Origin: Pegea sp. RAD2-039
Taxonomy: Eukaryota > Chordata > Thaliacea > Salpida > Salpidae
DNA: 64,000 bases
Assembly: GCA_034620365.1 (NCBI GenBank)
Contig: JAQGEQ010000071.1
Coordinates: 1 to 64,000, forward strand
Direction: 5' to 3'
Positions 22,148 to 35,000 of this stretch are shown here, one piece after another. Position 1 is the first letter of the stretch; each line of letters begins with the position of its first letter. The notes below the pieces were generated by a model. It did not search any database and had not been told where the DNA came from. It was given only the letters and a program-made list of their open reading frames with translations. The position numbers and the translations under genes are program-made.

Positions 22148-25100
22148 TCATTTCTTAGGCGTCCAAATCTTATTTTTTAAAGTAAAAGCCTCAACACCAT
22201 AAGAAAGAGTTTTTGAAGGTATTTTAGCAAAAGTTCGTTTTCCAGAGTTGTACTTGTAAAGATGTTGAATCATATTTGGAGTAATCGTAAAAGGACCTAC
22301 AGATAAAGATCGTTTTTGAAACATCTAGTTATTACAGATAATAAAAGTGACGAGGAACAACTGATAACAAGTTGAGGTTTGGAAAGTTGTTAAGATACAA
22401 AGCTACAAACCTACTCCAGCAACTTTTGATAGATTTTCAATTTGTACATCGAAATAATAAACACCACGAAATTGTTGTTTGCCATCTCGAAATAAAATCA
22501 TGTAATGACCACCATCCATACCATCTAGGAACTGTCAACAGACTTTTCTCATCTAGCAAACTCAACAAAGTGATTCTTTTACCGGCAGAATCTTTTGACG
22601 ATTATTTTCATTAACTTTTCCAGGTAAGCAAGCGAAGATTATTGCATTTCGTATCAAGTTCTTGTTCGTCTTTGCTTTTAATTCTTTGAATAATTTAGGA
22701 CCTTTCAAAAAATTGAAGTTTGTAAAATTAATTTCCAGAAAGTAAATGAAGCAACTAACCCGTATATTCGGAAGGTATAGATGAGACTACAGAATCATTA
22801 TCAGATATCAAATCTCTTTCGTTGATCCCATAAGGTGTCTAAACACAAACACAAAACACGCATCGTAGATAAGTTAGCAAGCAACAGGCTACAAACCGAT
22901 TTTCCTATTCGTTGTTTAGATAAATCCAAATGTGAAGAAGTACTTGCTGTAAATAATTGTGGTTAGCTAAACGGTCATTTGAGCAATGTGAGGTCGAACC
23001 TGTGAGCATTCGGTTACTTCTGTAGGCATCTGACAAGTTGTTGGTTGATTTGGACTTCTTTGTCTGAAGTAGCACGAGTTAAATGACGTCACGTGACAAC
23101 ACAACAATCAATTACCGGTCGAGTAACTTGACTAGTTGTCAAAACTCCTGATTGACGATAAGCAAGAGACACATTCTCGTTATCCTGCTTCTCTTGGATG
23201 TGCTGCTTCAACAACCGCTCTCTCCTCTCTTTCTCCTCCTTCTTCTTCAAGATCGCTTTCTCAGCTTCTTCTCTATCACAAACATCAAAACTCTTCATCT
23301 ACCAAAAATCATCTCATCTTACTTGGCTCTTCTTCTCTTTTCCAGATTATGGACTTCTCTCTGAAGAGACTTCTTCATAATCTGGCGCTCTTTCATCAAA
23401 CGACGATTGAAGAACTTTTCTCGGTTCTTCAAGATATTAGGTGAAATAGCGCTAGTGTCATCATCGGGAACAAAGAAGCTCTGACCTGTCATCGAACAAT
23501 CAGTTGAAGATGCGTCAGAAAGTAGAAAAGACATTTTAGTGCAAGTTTGTCTTCTTACCGGATGGAGCATCATCAGTAGAAACAACAGCGAAAGACACAG
23601 AAGCGGCAGCGGAGGACACAGAAGGAGCAGCGGAGGACACAGAAGCAGCAGCAGAGAGCACGGAAGCAGCAGCAGGAGACATTAAAGAATCAGCGAAGGA
23701 CACACGAGCAACAGAAGACACAGAAGGAGCAACGGAGGTTGAAGGTTGAAGTGTTACTGAGAGACACCGATGTCAGGTTTGTTTGCGATTAAAAAAAATC
23801 AAGCGGCAATCAGGGATTACATCTCACAAATTGAAGATCAGTTTAAAGATCTGAAAGACTTACTCGATGATGAGTCTTCATCTTCCTTTGATTCATCTAC
23901 AAATCCATCAATATTTCAAAGAAATTCGATTAAAAGAGTTTCAAGTTTACCTGGGATATTGAAAAGGACTCGACTGCACCCAGCTTGGTTCCGAGACTCT
24001 TCTGGAAGACTCTGGAGTGGTTTTGACGGAGCTAGTTCTTGAAGAGTGTCGCTTTCTGAAGATTCTAGCTCCTTGGATTTGACGAGACTTGTTCTGAGTG
24101 TTGAGAGTGACTTCTGAATATCGTCTATGTCTTCGGTTGTTATAGCAATTCGATTTGATGCAGCAGTCCTAGTTGATCCTCCTACAACATATGAGTAGGA
24201 TCGAGATTAGCAAACCTCACAGATTCACTCACCTGATGAGATTGTTGAAGTTTGGATGGAATTCGGTGAATTCTGTCGAAGAAGAAAATTTGATGAAAAG
24301 TTTCGACTGTAAAGTGATGAGGACCTTTAAATCAGCCAGTTCATCTCGGAGGAGTTCTAGTTTGCGCGATATCTCTAAGACCTTCGAATTTTCTTCCTCT
24401 ATTTTTTTATCTCCATTCACCTAAGATGACAAAAGATCAAAAGTGATGAAGAGAAGATGAAGTCCGGTGAATCGTAGAGAAGCAAATAAAGATGAGAAGA
24501 AGATCACCTGAACTTGTGGTGAAGGAGTCTCAAAACAGCTCACTACTTTTCCAATCCTTCTTCTTTGAGAGATGTTCTTGTTACGAAGTCGGACTCCTTT
24601 AATGGGAGCAGGATCTGTCAAAAAGAAGAGATGAGATTTGAAGAAGTTGAAATCATCATCAATTCACTTTCACCATGATCCGCAAACTCACAATCCATAC
24701 TAAAGATTTGAGAATGTCTCATCGGTGAGTCACTAGAGGGCGTTTGATGCTCAAGAGCACGACTTTTGAGAGGCGTCTCGAAATTAGTCACGTGATTCTA
24801 CATCAAAAATACTGATGACATCAAATGCGATGACGTCATCACCTTGCTACTGACCGTGTTGTTGATGATTGGGTAGCCAGCTGCGCGGGCCGAGTTAACA
24901 GTGTTAAAGTCGCGACTTTGGACCACATAGCTGTCCAACAACCGACCCGATTGACCACTCATGCGGTCTGCACTTGCCATAGGCGTCGAAGTAACGCGAT
25001 GTCCACTGCTGACCGCTGGTTGGCGTGGTGAAAGGATCAGATTGCTGCCATCAGGTTTCTGCATTACTGTCACGTCTGTCAGGTCCGACCAGGAACTAGT

Positions 25101-26061
25101 GGGACTGGTCCGCGTTAATGGTCGTGCGTGAAAGTTTGTGACGTCATCAGAGGTGCCACTACGGTAGGACTCAAGTCGAAGGTCATCACGGGATTTTGGG
25201 GCGGATTTAGGGACAGTCGGCGGGGCTGAACGGACAAAGCCGTCCCAACTGACGTCATTCGTGATACTGCTGACGTCATCAATCTGCAGATATCGCGATG
25301 CTGATAACGTAACACCACTAATAACAACGCACGTGATCAGCAAGCTCGCTGATTGGTTCGTCGTCGAAGTCGTCGATGTTAACACGTGACAACAAGTTAG
25401 TCATTCGGATATCACCGCGTTCATAGAAACGTCGCGCTGCGTCTGATGACGTCACTGAAGCTAAATCGTTTGATGATGAAACTTGAGGGAGAACTTGTTC
25501 ATCGATCTTCCATTTTCGTTCTGTACGGGGAGTGCTGAGAGGACAAAAGTTACCGCCAATATCAACCAATCAGAAGCTCGGATTTACTTGATCATGCTTT
25601 CATCGACTTCGGAAGATTGTTGTGGATTGAAAAAGTTTGCTGGAAGATGTTTTGGAGGATTAAGATTAAAGCTCCGCTTGGTGGCGCCGCTGAGCAGTTT
25701 TTCGACTTTAGGTTGCATTTGATGAATTTGAAAACGGTCAGAGAACTTTCTGAGGGGAAAATATAGATAAAGTTTGTTTTAGTTATTAAGTCATGAACGA
25801 TGCGGTGATCACGTGATAAGTTAGAAATTATTTTAAAATTCCAACAAACATTTTATTTGATGATAGCAAAAATTAAAAATAAATAAAATTTGGGTTTCAA
25901 CAAACGGCAAAAAAGAATTAATAATAGATGCTTGATGAAATGCAGGAAATAAAACAATTTCAAAATCGATTTTTTCTTAAAAATAAAACTTTTCGATTCA
26001 AAACGTTTTCTGAAAATAATAGAGAATATTTTATTTACTTTTGATATGAACCGTCATCTTT

Positions 26062-26103
<42 letters not shown>

Positions 26104-29100
26104 AGCAGAGTTGAATCTTCTGTTTGATGTCATATTGTAGCCTGCAACATATCAGGAAGCAAGTTACAGGAGAAAAACAATCAACATTTTGTTGTTGTTG
26201 GTTGAAGATACAAATGTGAAAAAACAACGGTTTGAATATCAATTGTATAAAAACCTTCTACAAACAGAAAACTTATCGCCACCTTTTCCTTGTTTATAGA
26301 AAAAGATTTAAAGAAACGAAAGTTGTTTGTAACAAAAGTAATCAGACAGGTTTTAAACAGCTCAACCAAAAAACAACAGATTATTAAATAAAACCAAAGA
26401 AGTTTAGAAGAAAGTCACTTTCACACCAACAAATGTATCTACAAAAAATATTCTAATTGAAAACTGACATCTTGGTCGGACGTATTGTGGATTGGGAATA
26501 ATTTCGAGAATATAAAAAAGATGAGCATAGAATGCGAGGAAGTTGGTTTCCAGGTCTGAGTTCGCATGTAAAAAGTCATCTGGAGTGAGATAAGTAAGAG
26601 GTGGATGCTTTAGATCGGAATTGTTGAATAGATGATTGTAACAAAATTTTAAACAGATACAGATATTAACCATCATCTGCTGATTTGTCAAATCTTCTTT
26701 TAAAGTTGCATCTAGTAAAAAGAAAATTGTTCAAATTTGAAGTTTGTCAATTGCTGAAACTTACCATCTAATTTGATATGTAAAGGACAGTAGTAATGTA
26801 ATAGATAGATGAAAACACAACTGTCACATAGTTCTTTGATATTAGATTTCACTGATGGATAGTATTGTGACAAATTCTGCATCAACAAGTTGAAAGTTTA
26901 AAAAGTAAATTGAAATGAGTTGTAAACTGAACATAGACGAATGTTTTGTAAGCAAACAAATTTAGTCTGTTAGCTACTATAATGTAAAATTAGTCAATGT
27001 AATGTCAAAAAACGATTTAATCTGATTAGAATAATGTTTATAGGAAAAACTTTGATACAATTTATTTAAAAAATATTTGTAAGTACATAAAACCCTTATT
27101 AGTGTTCAAGTTGTAAATTTATAATGATACTAAAATCAATTTAGGTGAGCTTATCAATTAGCAGATTAGACAAAAGTTACAAATTAATGTAAAGTAAAAG
27201 TATTTTGAGAATTAAACTTAACTCAAATAATACCCACCCATCTTAAATACATGCTTATACAAGCTACTTAAGCTTGCTATAAATAGTTTGAACTAATTAA
27301 TACTTGCAAACAGCAACTTAATACCGTAGGGTATGCGTATAAAAACAAAATTATATCATTGTGGTCACCATATTGTAATAATGAAGCTAATATTTCGTTA
27401 AATTGTAAAAATAATTTTTTTTCTATAAGTTGTTTGGTTACTTTTAGAAAGTTCTTTTAATATTACAAGCTACAGATGAACAATTTAATAATTCATTTTT
27501 GAGAAACTTTTTGAAGCCGCAAAAAAGCTTAAAGATTACCTTGGAAGCTGTAAGATCCGTGAAAGATTCATCCAGATACTTTACTTTTTGAATGACCTAA
27601 ATTAAAAAAGAAAATTGGTTCAGAGTATTTAGGGAGTAGAAAAGCTAATATCTTAAAATTATCTGAAATATTTATAAATAAACAAATAAAAAGTAGAAAA
27701 AGATGAGAGTCGATGTCAACTTCCAACAACTAATCACATGGATGCTAACTACAATTGACACAAACAGAATCTTTTATCTGAAATCAAAGCTACGGAGAGT
27801 ATGCAAGACTAACCTTATTGACCCACAAATAGATACAGTCTTCTAGTGAGGCTGGATTTGAAAGATCTTTAGGACTAAGGTGAAAAATGTGATCCTTCAC
27901 TTTCTCTTTGACTACATTAAAAGGAGCCCAGAATCGAGACGAAGCTGCTATCATCAACATTTCAATAAGTCGTAGATGAGAAGCCTATAATTTGTAGATA
28001 AACGAAGTTATTCCTCTAAATCCATAAGATTAAACACTAACTCATGAATGGGTTTCTCAACTCACCACACTAACTGGCTTTGAAACAAGTTGCTCAGCGG
28101 TAAGGACTTCTGCTTCAGGTTTGATCATATACAAGCCATGTTGACAAAGAAGTGTTAAAGTATTACCAATACAATTGTCAGATGAGATAGTAGTCGCAAA
28201 AATATTATGAACAACTTCTTTATAGACATCACCTTTGAAAATAAACATTATCTCATTTAGTTATATTAAAAAACTAGATAGAAATTCAAATAAGTCAGAA
28301 AAAAGTAGATTGATGACTTCAAACTCGATGGAGAAAGGTGTTTAATTACTACTGACTATGATATCAACTGAAATAGAATTATACTTGAAAGAAAACAGTA
28401 AAACAAGTTTAAAGTGTTTTATTAAAGCTGTTTGAGGACATCTAAATATTGATGAAATGATTTTTTTATCTTTACACAATACCTTGAAAGGCTTTGCACA
28501 ATTTTATTATCTCAATAAAATTTGTGAAACAATATTTTAGTCAAAATAAGTATATCTGATATAGACAGTAAAAAAAAACTAATCAAAAAGATTTTTTGGA
28601 TAACATGACTATCAAAGAAAAATTTAACAAAGCTCAGTACCATACTAAAATAATAATCATAATCAAATTTGAACAGATGTCTTTTTAAAACATAAAACTA
28701 TAAATTATTACCACAAAATTATCTTGCAAGATTTAAAATTTACTAATATTTAGCTTAAACCTAAATTAAGCTCTAAATAATTGTAAATAGACACTGAGAT
28801 TTGATTTCAGTAAAATTTTGTAATAGTTTATAAAATACTGATTTAAGAAGCAAACTATAACTTGCCTTCAGATAGAAATTGTTCAACAAGATGATTTAGA
28901 CCGAAACCAGAAGTGATACTAACAACTTTATCCAATAAATTTTGAGGACGTTTTGAAGCAAAGATCAATATCCATCTAATGGAACTATTAATCTACATAT
29001 AAAAATATACAAGTATAAAATAGAATAAGAGAAATATTCACGAGAATTAGAATGAATTAAAAGCTCAAAATAAAGCTTATAATAAAGAATAATTACACTA

Positions 29101-29466
29101 AAAATGAGATATGTCTGTGCCTAGATACTTATGAGAATATTATGGCAACTCAATAGAATAATTCTATTCAAATAACTTTTATCTGTAATATATTAAAATA
29201 CTGAATAAGTCATAAATTCAAATATTAAGCTAGTTTCTTTGATTGATCATCTTAAACCTTTTTTGTATTAAGACTAGACCTAAAAAATATCTTTAAAGTA
29301 AAAAATAAGTGAAAAACTATTTTAAGAAATTCTAGTAATCTACCTTAATAATGTATATAAACAAAAGCAGTTGAAAGTTACAAAAAAAATCAAGACTAAC
29401 CTTTCGCAGCTTAGCATCATAACCAACTTCTTGGAATTCTGAATATTCAACAAATGTTTTATTCAT
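22148..29466 (-). CDS. CAMSAP: CAMSAP/Patronin, microtubule minus-end binding protein
   Basis: A complete multi-exon gene of roughly 1,000 codons. The N-terminal CAMSAP CH domain is spread over exons from about 29466 to 26440 (for example LKDLSNPASLEDCIYLWVNK-like sequence near 27860 and the YLTPDDFLHA block near 26580). A long disordered middle follows, with an Ala-then-Asp run (26036-26141), GC-rich exons (24.8-25.75 kb) and a Ser/Ala/Val repeat (about 23560-23750). Charged coiled coils lie near 24.3 and 23.2-23.4 kb. The C-terminal CKK domain is unmistakable: HYMILFRDGKQQFRGVYYF, then GPFTITPNMIQHLYKYNSGK and a terminus IWTPKK. CAMSAPs bind and stabilise free microtubule minus ends through CKK. 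The start at 29466 follows an acceptor (ATTTTAG) by about 9 nt. An upstream 5' exon or a spliced leader is therefore likely, and a few extra N-terminal codons cannot be excluded. Confidence 0.94.
23084..25454. promoter_or_regulatory. Cluster of six TGACGTCA palindromes inside CAMSAP
   Basis: Exact copies start at 23084, 24831, 25139, 25250, 25271 and 25447. TGACGTCA is the full CRE/ATF consensus. The first overlaps GTCACGTGAC, an E-box of the CLEAR type, and CACGTG occurs at several more points up to 25384. The cluster lies in exons that are far more GC-rich than their surroundings. A regulatory role is inferred only. Confidence 0.45.
23560..23750 (-). repeat. Coding minisatellite in CAMSAP (SSAAASV-type heptads)
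   Basis: About five imperfect 21-bp units encode SSAAASV, SSAAPSV and similar. The frame is kept with the downstream coiled-coil exon if a 77-nt intron (GTAAGAAG to ATGACAG) is removed, giving APSG joined to QSFFVPDD. Confidence 0.7.
26036..26141 (-). repeat. Trinucleotide runs coding poly-Ala and poly-Asp in CAMSAP
   Basis: On the plus strand, (ATC)n runs directly into (AGC)n. In the minus-strand CAMSAP frame this reads as five to six Ala then about ten Asp, inside an exon bounded by good splice sites. The run is likely length-variable between alleles. Confidence 0.85.
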
Positions 29467-32057
29467 TCCATTTACTAAAATAGCACAAAAATATTACTAA
29501 TAAGCTCAACTAGAAATATCTTTGGAATCAAATTCAACTAAAAAATACAAAAATATTTATCTGTTAAAAAGTAGTTATTAATTCATTAATTTAAATAAAT
29601 TAAAATTAAACATACACCTATATATATTTGTCAAATATTTTTGAAACAAATAATATTATTTAAATAGACATAATTTAGTTTGGTAATAATTAGCTAAAAA
29701 ATATTTTATAATATAAAAAGATTTTACTTAAATATGAAACTAATTATCTTCTACTAAAATCATTTGATTTGTTAATTTTGCTAAAAGAACAAAACAGAAG
29801 GTACTAAAAAGCAAAAAATACTTTGATAATAAACCAATAATTTCTACCTATTGTAATACTTTATATAACAATAATAGTTTACATTGTTATTATTTTAAGC
29901 TAGCTAAAAAAAACAAATAAAATTCAAACAAAAGAGTTATACTTTAATCAAATATTTATAAAATACTTACAAAAGAAAGTGGAATGACAAAATATCAACA
30001 AAAAAATATAAGAATATTTTTTTATGAATATCCAACTAAGTTTATAACATTAAATATATTAAAGAAGTACACTATAATGAGAATCTAATAACTATCAATT
30101 GCAACTTTAAAATAAAATGTTATAAACAAAAAAACATATTATTTTTTGTCTTTAATATATAAAGGATGAAATTAACAGAAATGTTTTCAACAAATTATTT
30201 AGAATAACAAAAAACACTTCAAAGGCTTTGTTATCAAATTTTTACAAAATCTTTAATAAAATTTAGTTTCATATATATGAAAATGGCAATAACAATATTA
30301 CTTAATTTTTTAATATTTTAAATATGAAAAGATAAAATGAATAAACTCAAATATATTTTTCAATTCAAGGAAAAAATGAAAAATAAAATAGTGAATAGTT
30401 TTAAAATTGTTAATATAAATTTGACTAAACATTTTTATATAAATTATCATTTAAATTTTGTTGTTATTATGATACAAAGAAGTTATACACAACTATTAGA
30501 TTGGTCATGAAAAAAACAACAAACACATTTCCACAGATAACATCTATGTATTTTTCCGTTGCTGACAGTTTGATGTTTCGACGCTATACACCAAAAACAA
30601 GCTATCAAAGTTTAAAAAAGCCATATTGCCTGATAGTAAAAGTGGCAAATCAATAAATTTTCGTTAAAACACAAATTATATCAAGTTTTAAATTATTACA
30701 AAACATCAACCAGCAAAATATATTTATAATTCAGAAAAATTTCAAACAATCAATTTATTCATTTTTAAAGAAAACTTTGAAGTACTTATAACAAAAAGTT
30801 GATGTAAATAATTGTTATCGTTTGAATCAACTATAAATATATTTTTAATTCAAGAGATAAAATTGAAAAAACAATCTAGACTGAAAATTTATTGGTTTGT
30901 TTATTGCTTAATTATGTTCATTTGTTGTCTTTACATGAACTAAAACTTTAAAATAGTCTTAAAATCAAACAAAATCTCAAAAGAATAAAGGAATCCTTAC
31001 AGAAAAAAACTCAAGATCTTTGATAATTATAACAAACCTATCAATTCAGACAGTTTCAAGTTAATAGTTATTGGTTTTTCTTCAATATACATTCATTAAA
31101 CTTTTCAACTGTGTAAATCTCATTTATTATCCTTATAATGTAAAAACTTTCACTTTTGGATATTTTTATAGTTTTGTGCCTTATATTAAATACTGCAATC
31201 TAATGAAATTATTTTGATTAGAAAACTAATGAAAATCTTTAAAAGAATATAATAATTGTTAATACTATTAAATTGTGCACTACGAAGAAAATGAGAAGAT
31301 TTGAAAATATATTTTAGCTGACTTAAACTTATTATATTGATGGTTTTGGCTATGAAAAAAACTTTTTTCCTTTTCATTCAGTTATATGAAAATTAGATTT
31401 TCTTTGGGATTTGTTAATCAGAAAGTGCTCTCTTACATTTTCTTATACTTTCCAACTTTCACTAAATCTGGCCATTTAAAGCACATTAAAGTTTTTCTTT
31501 TCACACTGTTTACTACTTTGAATTGTCAGCTTAGAAATTTTATACTCAAAGCTTATATTCTCGTACGTAAATTTCTGTCATCAATTCTTTATGATCTTTT
31601 AGCTGATTGCATGCAGCTTTCTTAAACAACGACATTTCCGACATGATTCTGACCTCAGGTACTGAGAAAAATAGTAAACTTTCAGTTTGCTTGCTATAAT
31701 TAATTTTATTACTATTAATTTTTCAATAAAATCAATAACTGTAAGTATGATGATTGAGATTTAATAAATATTCTTTTTTTAATTAAAAAAAAAAAACGAT
31801 TTGTTTTTTTGTACTTTTCTATCAACTAATACATAAGCCATTTTATCCCTTTTTAAAATGTTTTGATTTTCAATGATCAAGCTTAGTTAAAATTTAAGTT
31901 TAAATTTTAGTGTTACGTCTATTTTTATTAATTTTTTATTTAATTTAATTATTTTTTAAACAAGCCATTAGCTTGATAAGTTTCATTGTGGATTTTGACA
32001 AAACGTTTCAAACTATTAAAACTAAATCATCTTCTATAGAAATTATAATTTTGTAAA
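29467..32057. promoter_or_regulatory. Shared upstream region of CAMSAP and GTF3C3 (divergent)
   Basis: 2.6 kb of very AT-rich DNA between the two start codons; both 5' UTRs and promoters must lie here. A somewhat less AT-rich islet at about 31380-31660 has, on the minus strand, an ATG frame (MSEMSLFKKAACNQLKD...) followed by a possible donor. It could be a 5' exon of CAMSAP but does not join in frame by eye. Nothing else is supported. Confidence 0.5.
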
Positions 32058-35000
32058 ATGGAAATCAATCCAAATGGAACTAATTCGAAAGAGAAAGCTT
32101 ATGAATATCAAGAATTAGGTAGATATATCTGTATTAGGGTTATGTAATTTTGTATTGATACTTTGTCAAGTTTCATTTAGAAATTTATTTATTAAAGATA
32201 TTTTGTTATTTATTTTATAAATTATCTCATAAAATATTTTAATTTTTCATCAAATAGTTGATTTAAGATTACTCAATTATACTTAGTACTTAGATGATTT
32301 GTGTTTGATTTTAGATTCATATCAGCAAACTGAATCACATATGTGGGAAAGTGCCCCAAGTTCCTCTGGCAGGTGGACACAATCCAGTTCTGGTTATGAA
32401 TATATGAATTTGGATAATATTTTTTCTGAAGATCAAACTAAGAAAACAGATGACCAAATGGATGAAAAAGTGGTTTGGTAGAAATAAAAATTTATTATGA
32501 TATAAATTATAACTTCTATAAATAAATACATTTATTGATTTATTTTTTTAAAGCAGCTAAAATATTTAAATAATATTTTTAATTTAATTTTAAGTATTAC
32601 TTTTGTAAAGCATTTAATCTATATTTGATTTATAATAGCTAAACATATTAATCTAATAATCCGAAAATTATTAAATTACTATATCATTTAACTTTAATAT
32701 TTTGTTTAAGTTTTGATATAACATCAGAAAAAAAATTGCAATCACTTGAAACTGTGACAACGAAATCATCAACTACTCTATCTTTAGAACCAGTATATTG
32801 TAAGTTAATTGAATTAAACTGAATATAAACTTTGTTTTAATCTTACAAATATGTCACATCTTTAGGACATTTATTTTCTTTTTAATTTGTTAGCCAACCA
32901 AAAGACATGTGACTCACATGTTCAACCAATGGAAACAAGCAGCAATTTGTATGATACTGAAGAGTTTCATGATGTTTTGTTTGCTGATGAAAGTGATAAT
33001 GAAAATTCTTTTGCAAATGTTTCATCATTTTCTGAAAATTTTCACCAATTTCAAAACCATGAAGAAAATCACGGTTAGCTGAAGTAGTGTGTATATATTT
33101 TTGATAAAGATACCTTCAACCTAGACACTGCCTCTATGCTCCTTTTTATTGATCAGCTATTTTTAATTTTTATAAAATGTATTTGTCATTTTCACCAACT
33201 TTATTATCTTCTCAGTAATAAGTATTTTATATAATTTACAAAATAATAATTTTCTATTAGAAATTCTAATAAATTTAAACAGAAGAAAAAAAATGTGAAA
33301 TATTTGAGCAAATGTTTGTAATTTATTTTGTAGAAGTTAGTGATGATGAAGATGAGCCTTTTGATAACTTATATGAGGTTCTCAAAGCAAAGAATATTCC
33401 AAGCAATTTGTCACGAGCAAGATCACACAAAGTTGATAACTATTTAAGTAAAAAAACTTCAAAATCAATTAATATTTTGATGTTATAGGAAAAAAGTAAG
33501 ATTCCAAAAGAGATTCAAGGGTTGATGGGGACTGCAAATTTGTTATATGTAAAAGGAGACCTTGAAAAAGCTCGAAACATTTGCAACCAAGTGATTCGAG
33601 AAGGTAGACTTTCAATCATTTTTATCACTTCTTCCAATCCAATGTCTTTCAGCTCCGTATGCTCCTGATCCTTATTTGTGTCTCTCTATGATCTATGATA
33701 ACGAACCAGAAATTTCACTTTGTTGCCGACTTCTTGGTACGCATCTTTCTCCGGCTGTATCCTCCGCTAAATGGCAATCTCTTGCGGAACAATGTCTTCA
33801 AGAAGGTATCACTGAAAAGGCTTTAAACTGCTACAAAAAAGGTAAAAATCCAATTTCACTGACAACAATGTCTCTGACAACATCCTCATAGCTCTCAAAG
33901 TTGATGCTCATGATGTCGAGCTCTTATCCAAAATAGCTCGTCTTTACCTAACATTGGGTCAATTCCAAAAAGCGATGATTTATTATCAAAAGAAGATTGC
34001 TGCAATGCCTAGAAGTGCAAGTGCTGCTAGATTAGCGTATGAACATGCTGTGTAAGTGGTTGGATGTTTGTAGCTACTTATTTCATCTGAATCTTTTCAT
34101 TTCTTCAGTGATTGCCATGATAAGGGTGAATTAGGTATTGCTATCAAGTTGCTCAAGGCAGCGTTAAAAAATCATCGGAATTATTTCACGGATCAACATG
34201 CAAATACTCTTTGTGAGCTACTGATTATGTCTGAGAAGTTTACAGGAGTTTTAGAGGTAGGTTTGGACACATTTGTTTGTTCACAAAAAATTGTTGATTA
34301 TGGTTTCAGACATTAGCTGAATTAGATTTAGTTTGTCTTACATTCACCCAAAACTTTTGTGGGTTTGCTATATGTGGTAATAATAGCAGCTCAGGTTAGT
34401 CACTGATTGTTTCAATTTATTTCATTTCATAGAAATGTGATTACAGAACAAACAAGAGCTGTTGAAAGCTACAAAAAGAATCTCGACTTTTCTCTCTTAA
34501 GTGGAGTTAAAATCAAATCAAATATCAACATTGACCTAAAATCAAAAGCTATAATTTCATCGATACAAATAGGAAAAAAGGAATTAGTCGATGAACATAT
34601 ATTAGAAGTGCTGATGATTGATCCCGAAGAAATCGGTCAGTTTCTAACTCGTAAGCAACTTAAACACTCGATGACAAATTGATGTTGTAGGTGATGTACA
34701 TTACGATATTGCTGAAGCTTTAATTCTAAAGAACAATTGGTTTGATGCTTTGAAAATATTTGATCATCTGATCGTAACTCAAAAGTTTGCTGAAAAAGCT
34801 GAAATCTTTCTGAAGCGATCTTTATGTTTTTCTTCACTTGGAGAACATCAAAATGCGATAGAAGATCTAAAAAAGTGTGTCCAGTTAGCTCCGTGGAATG
34901 TGGATGCCAGGATCAAGTTAGCTGAGGCATGGGTTCTTCTGGAAGAGTATCGCAAATCGATTAATGTCTGTTTCTATTTCTTTAAATCTGTAACTAACAA

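Noticed and set aside
22372-22614. 80-codon plus-strand frame
   Set aside because: It is the complement of the CAMSAP CKK exons, whose minus-strand protein match is unambiguous.
23136-23444. Several Ser/Leu-rich plus-strand frames
   Set aside because: Complement of the lysine/glutamate-rich coiled-coil exons of CAMSAP.
23770-24042. 90-codon plus-strand frame with protein-like composition
   Set aside because: It overlaps a CAMSAP exon, a 33-nt mini-exon and an intron on the minus strand that join in phase. The plus-strand frame has no splice context and no homology that I recognise.
31386-31625. 79-codon plus-strand frame in the CAMSAP-GTF3C3 spacer
   Set aside because: No homology, no splice sites consistent with GTF3C3, and the region is more likely a 5' UTR exon or regulatory islet.
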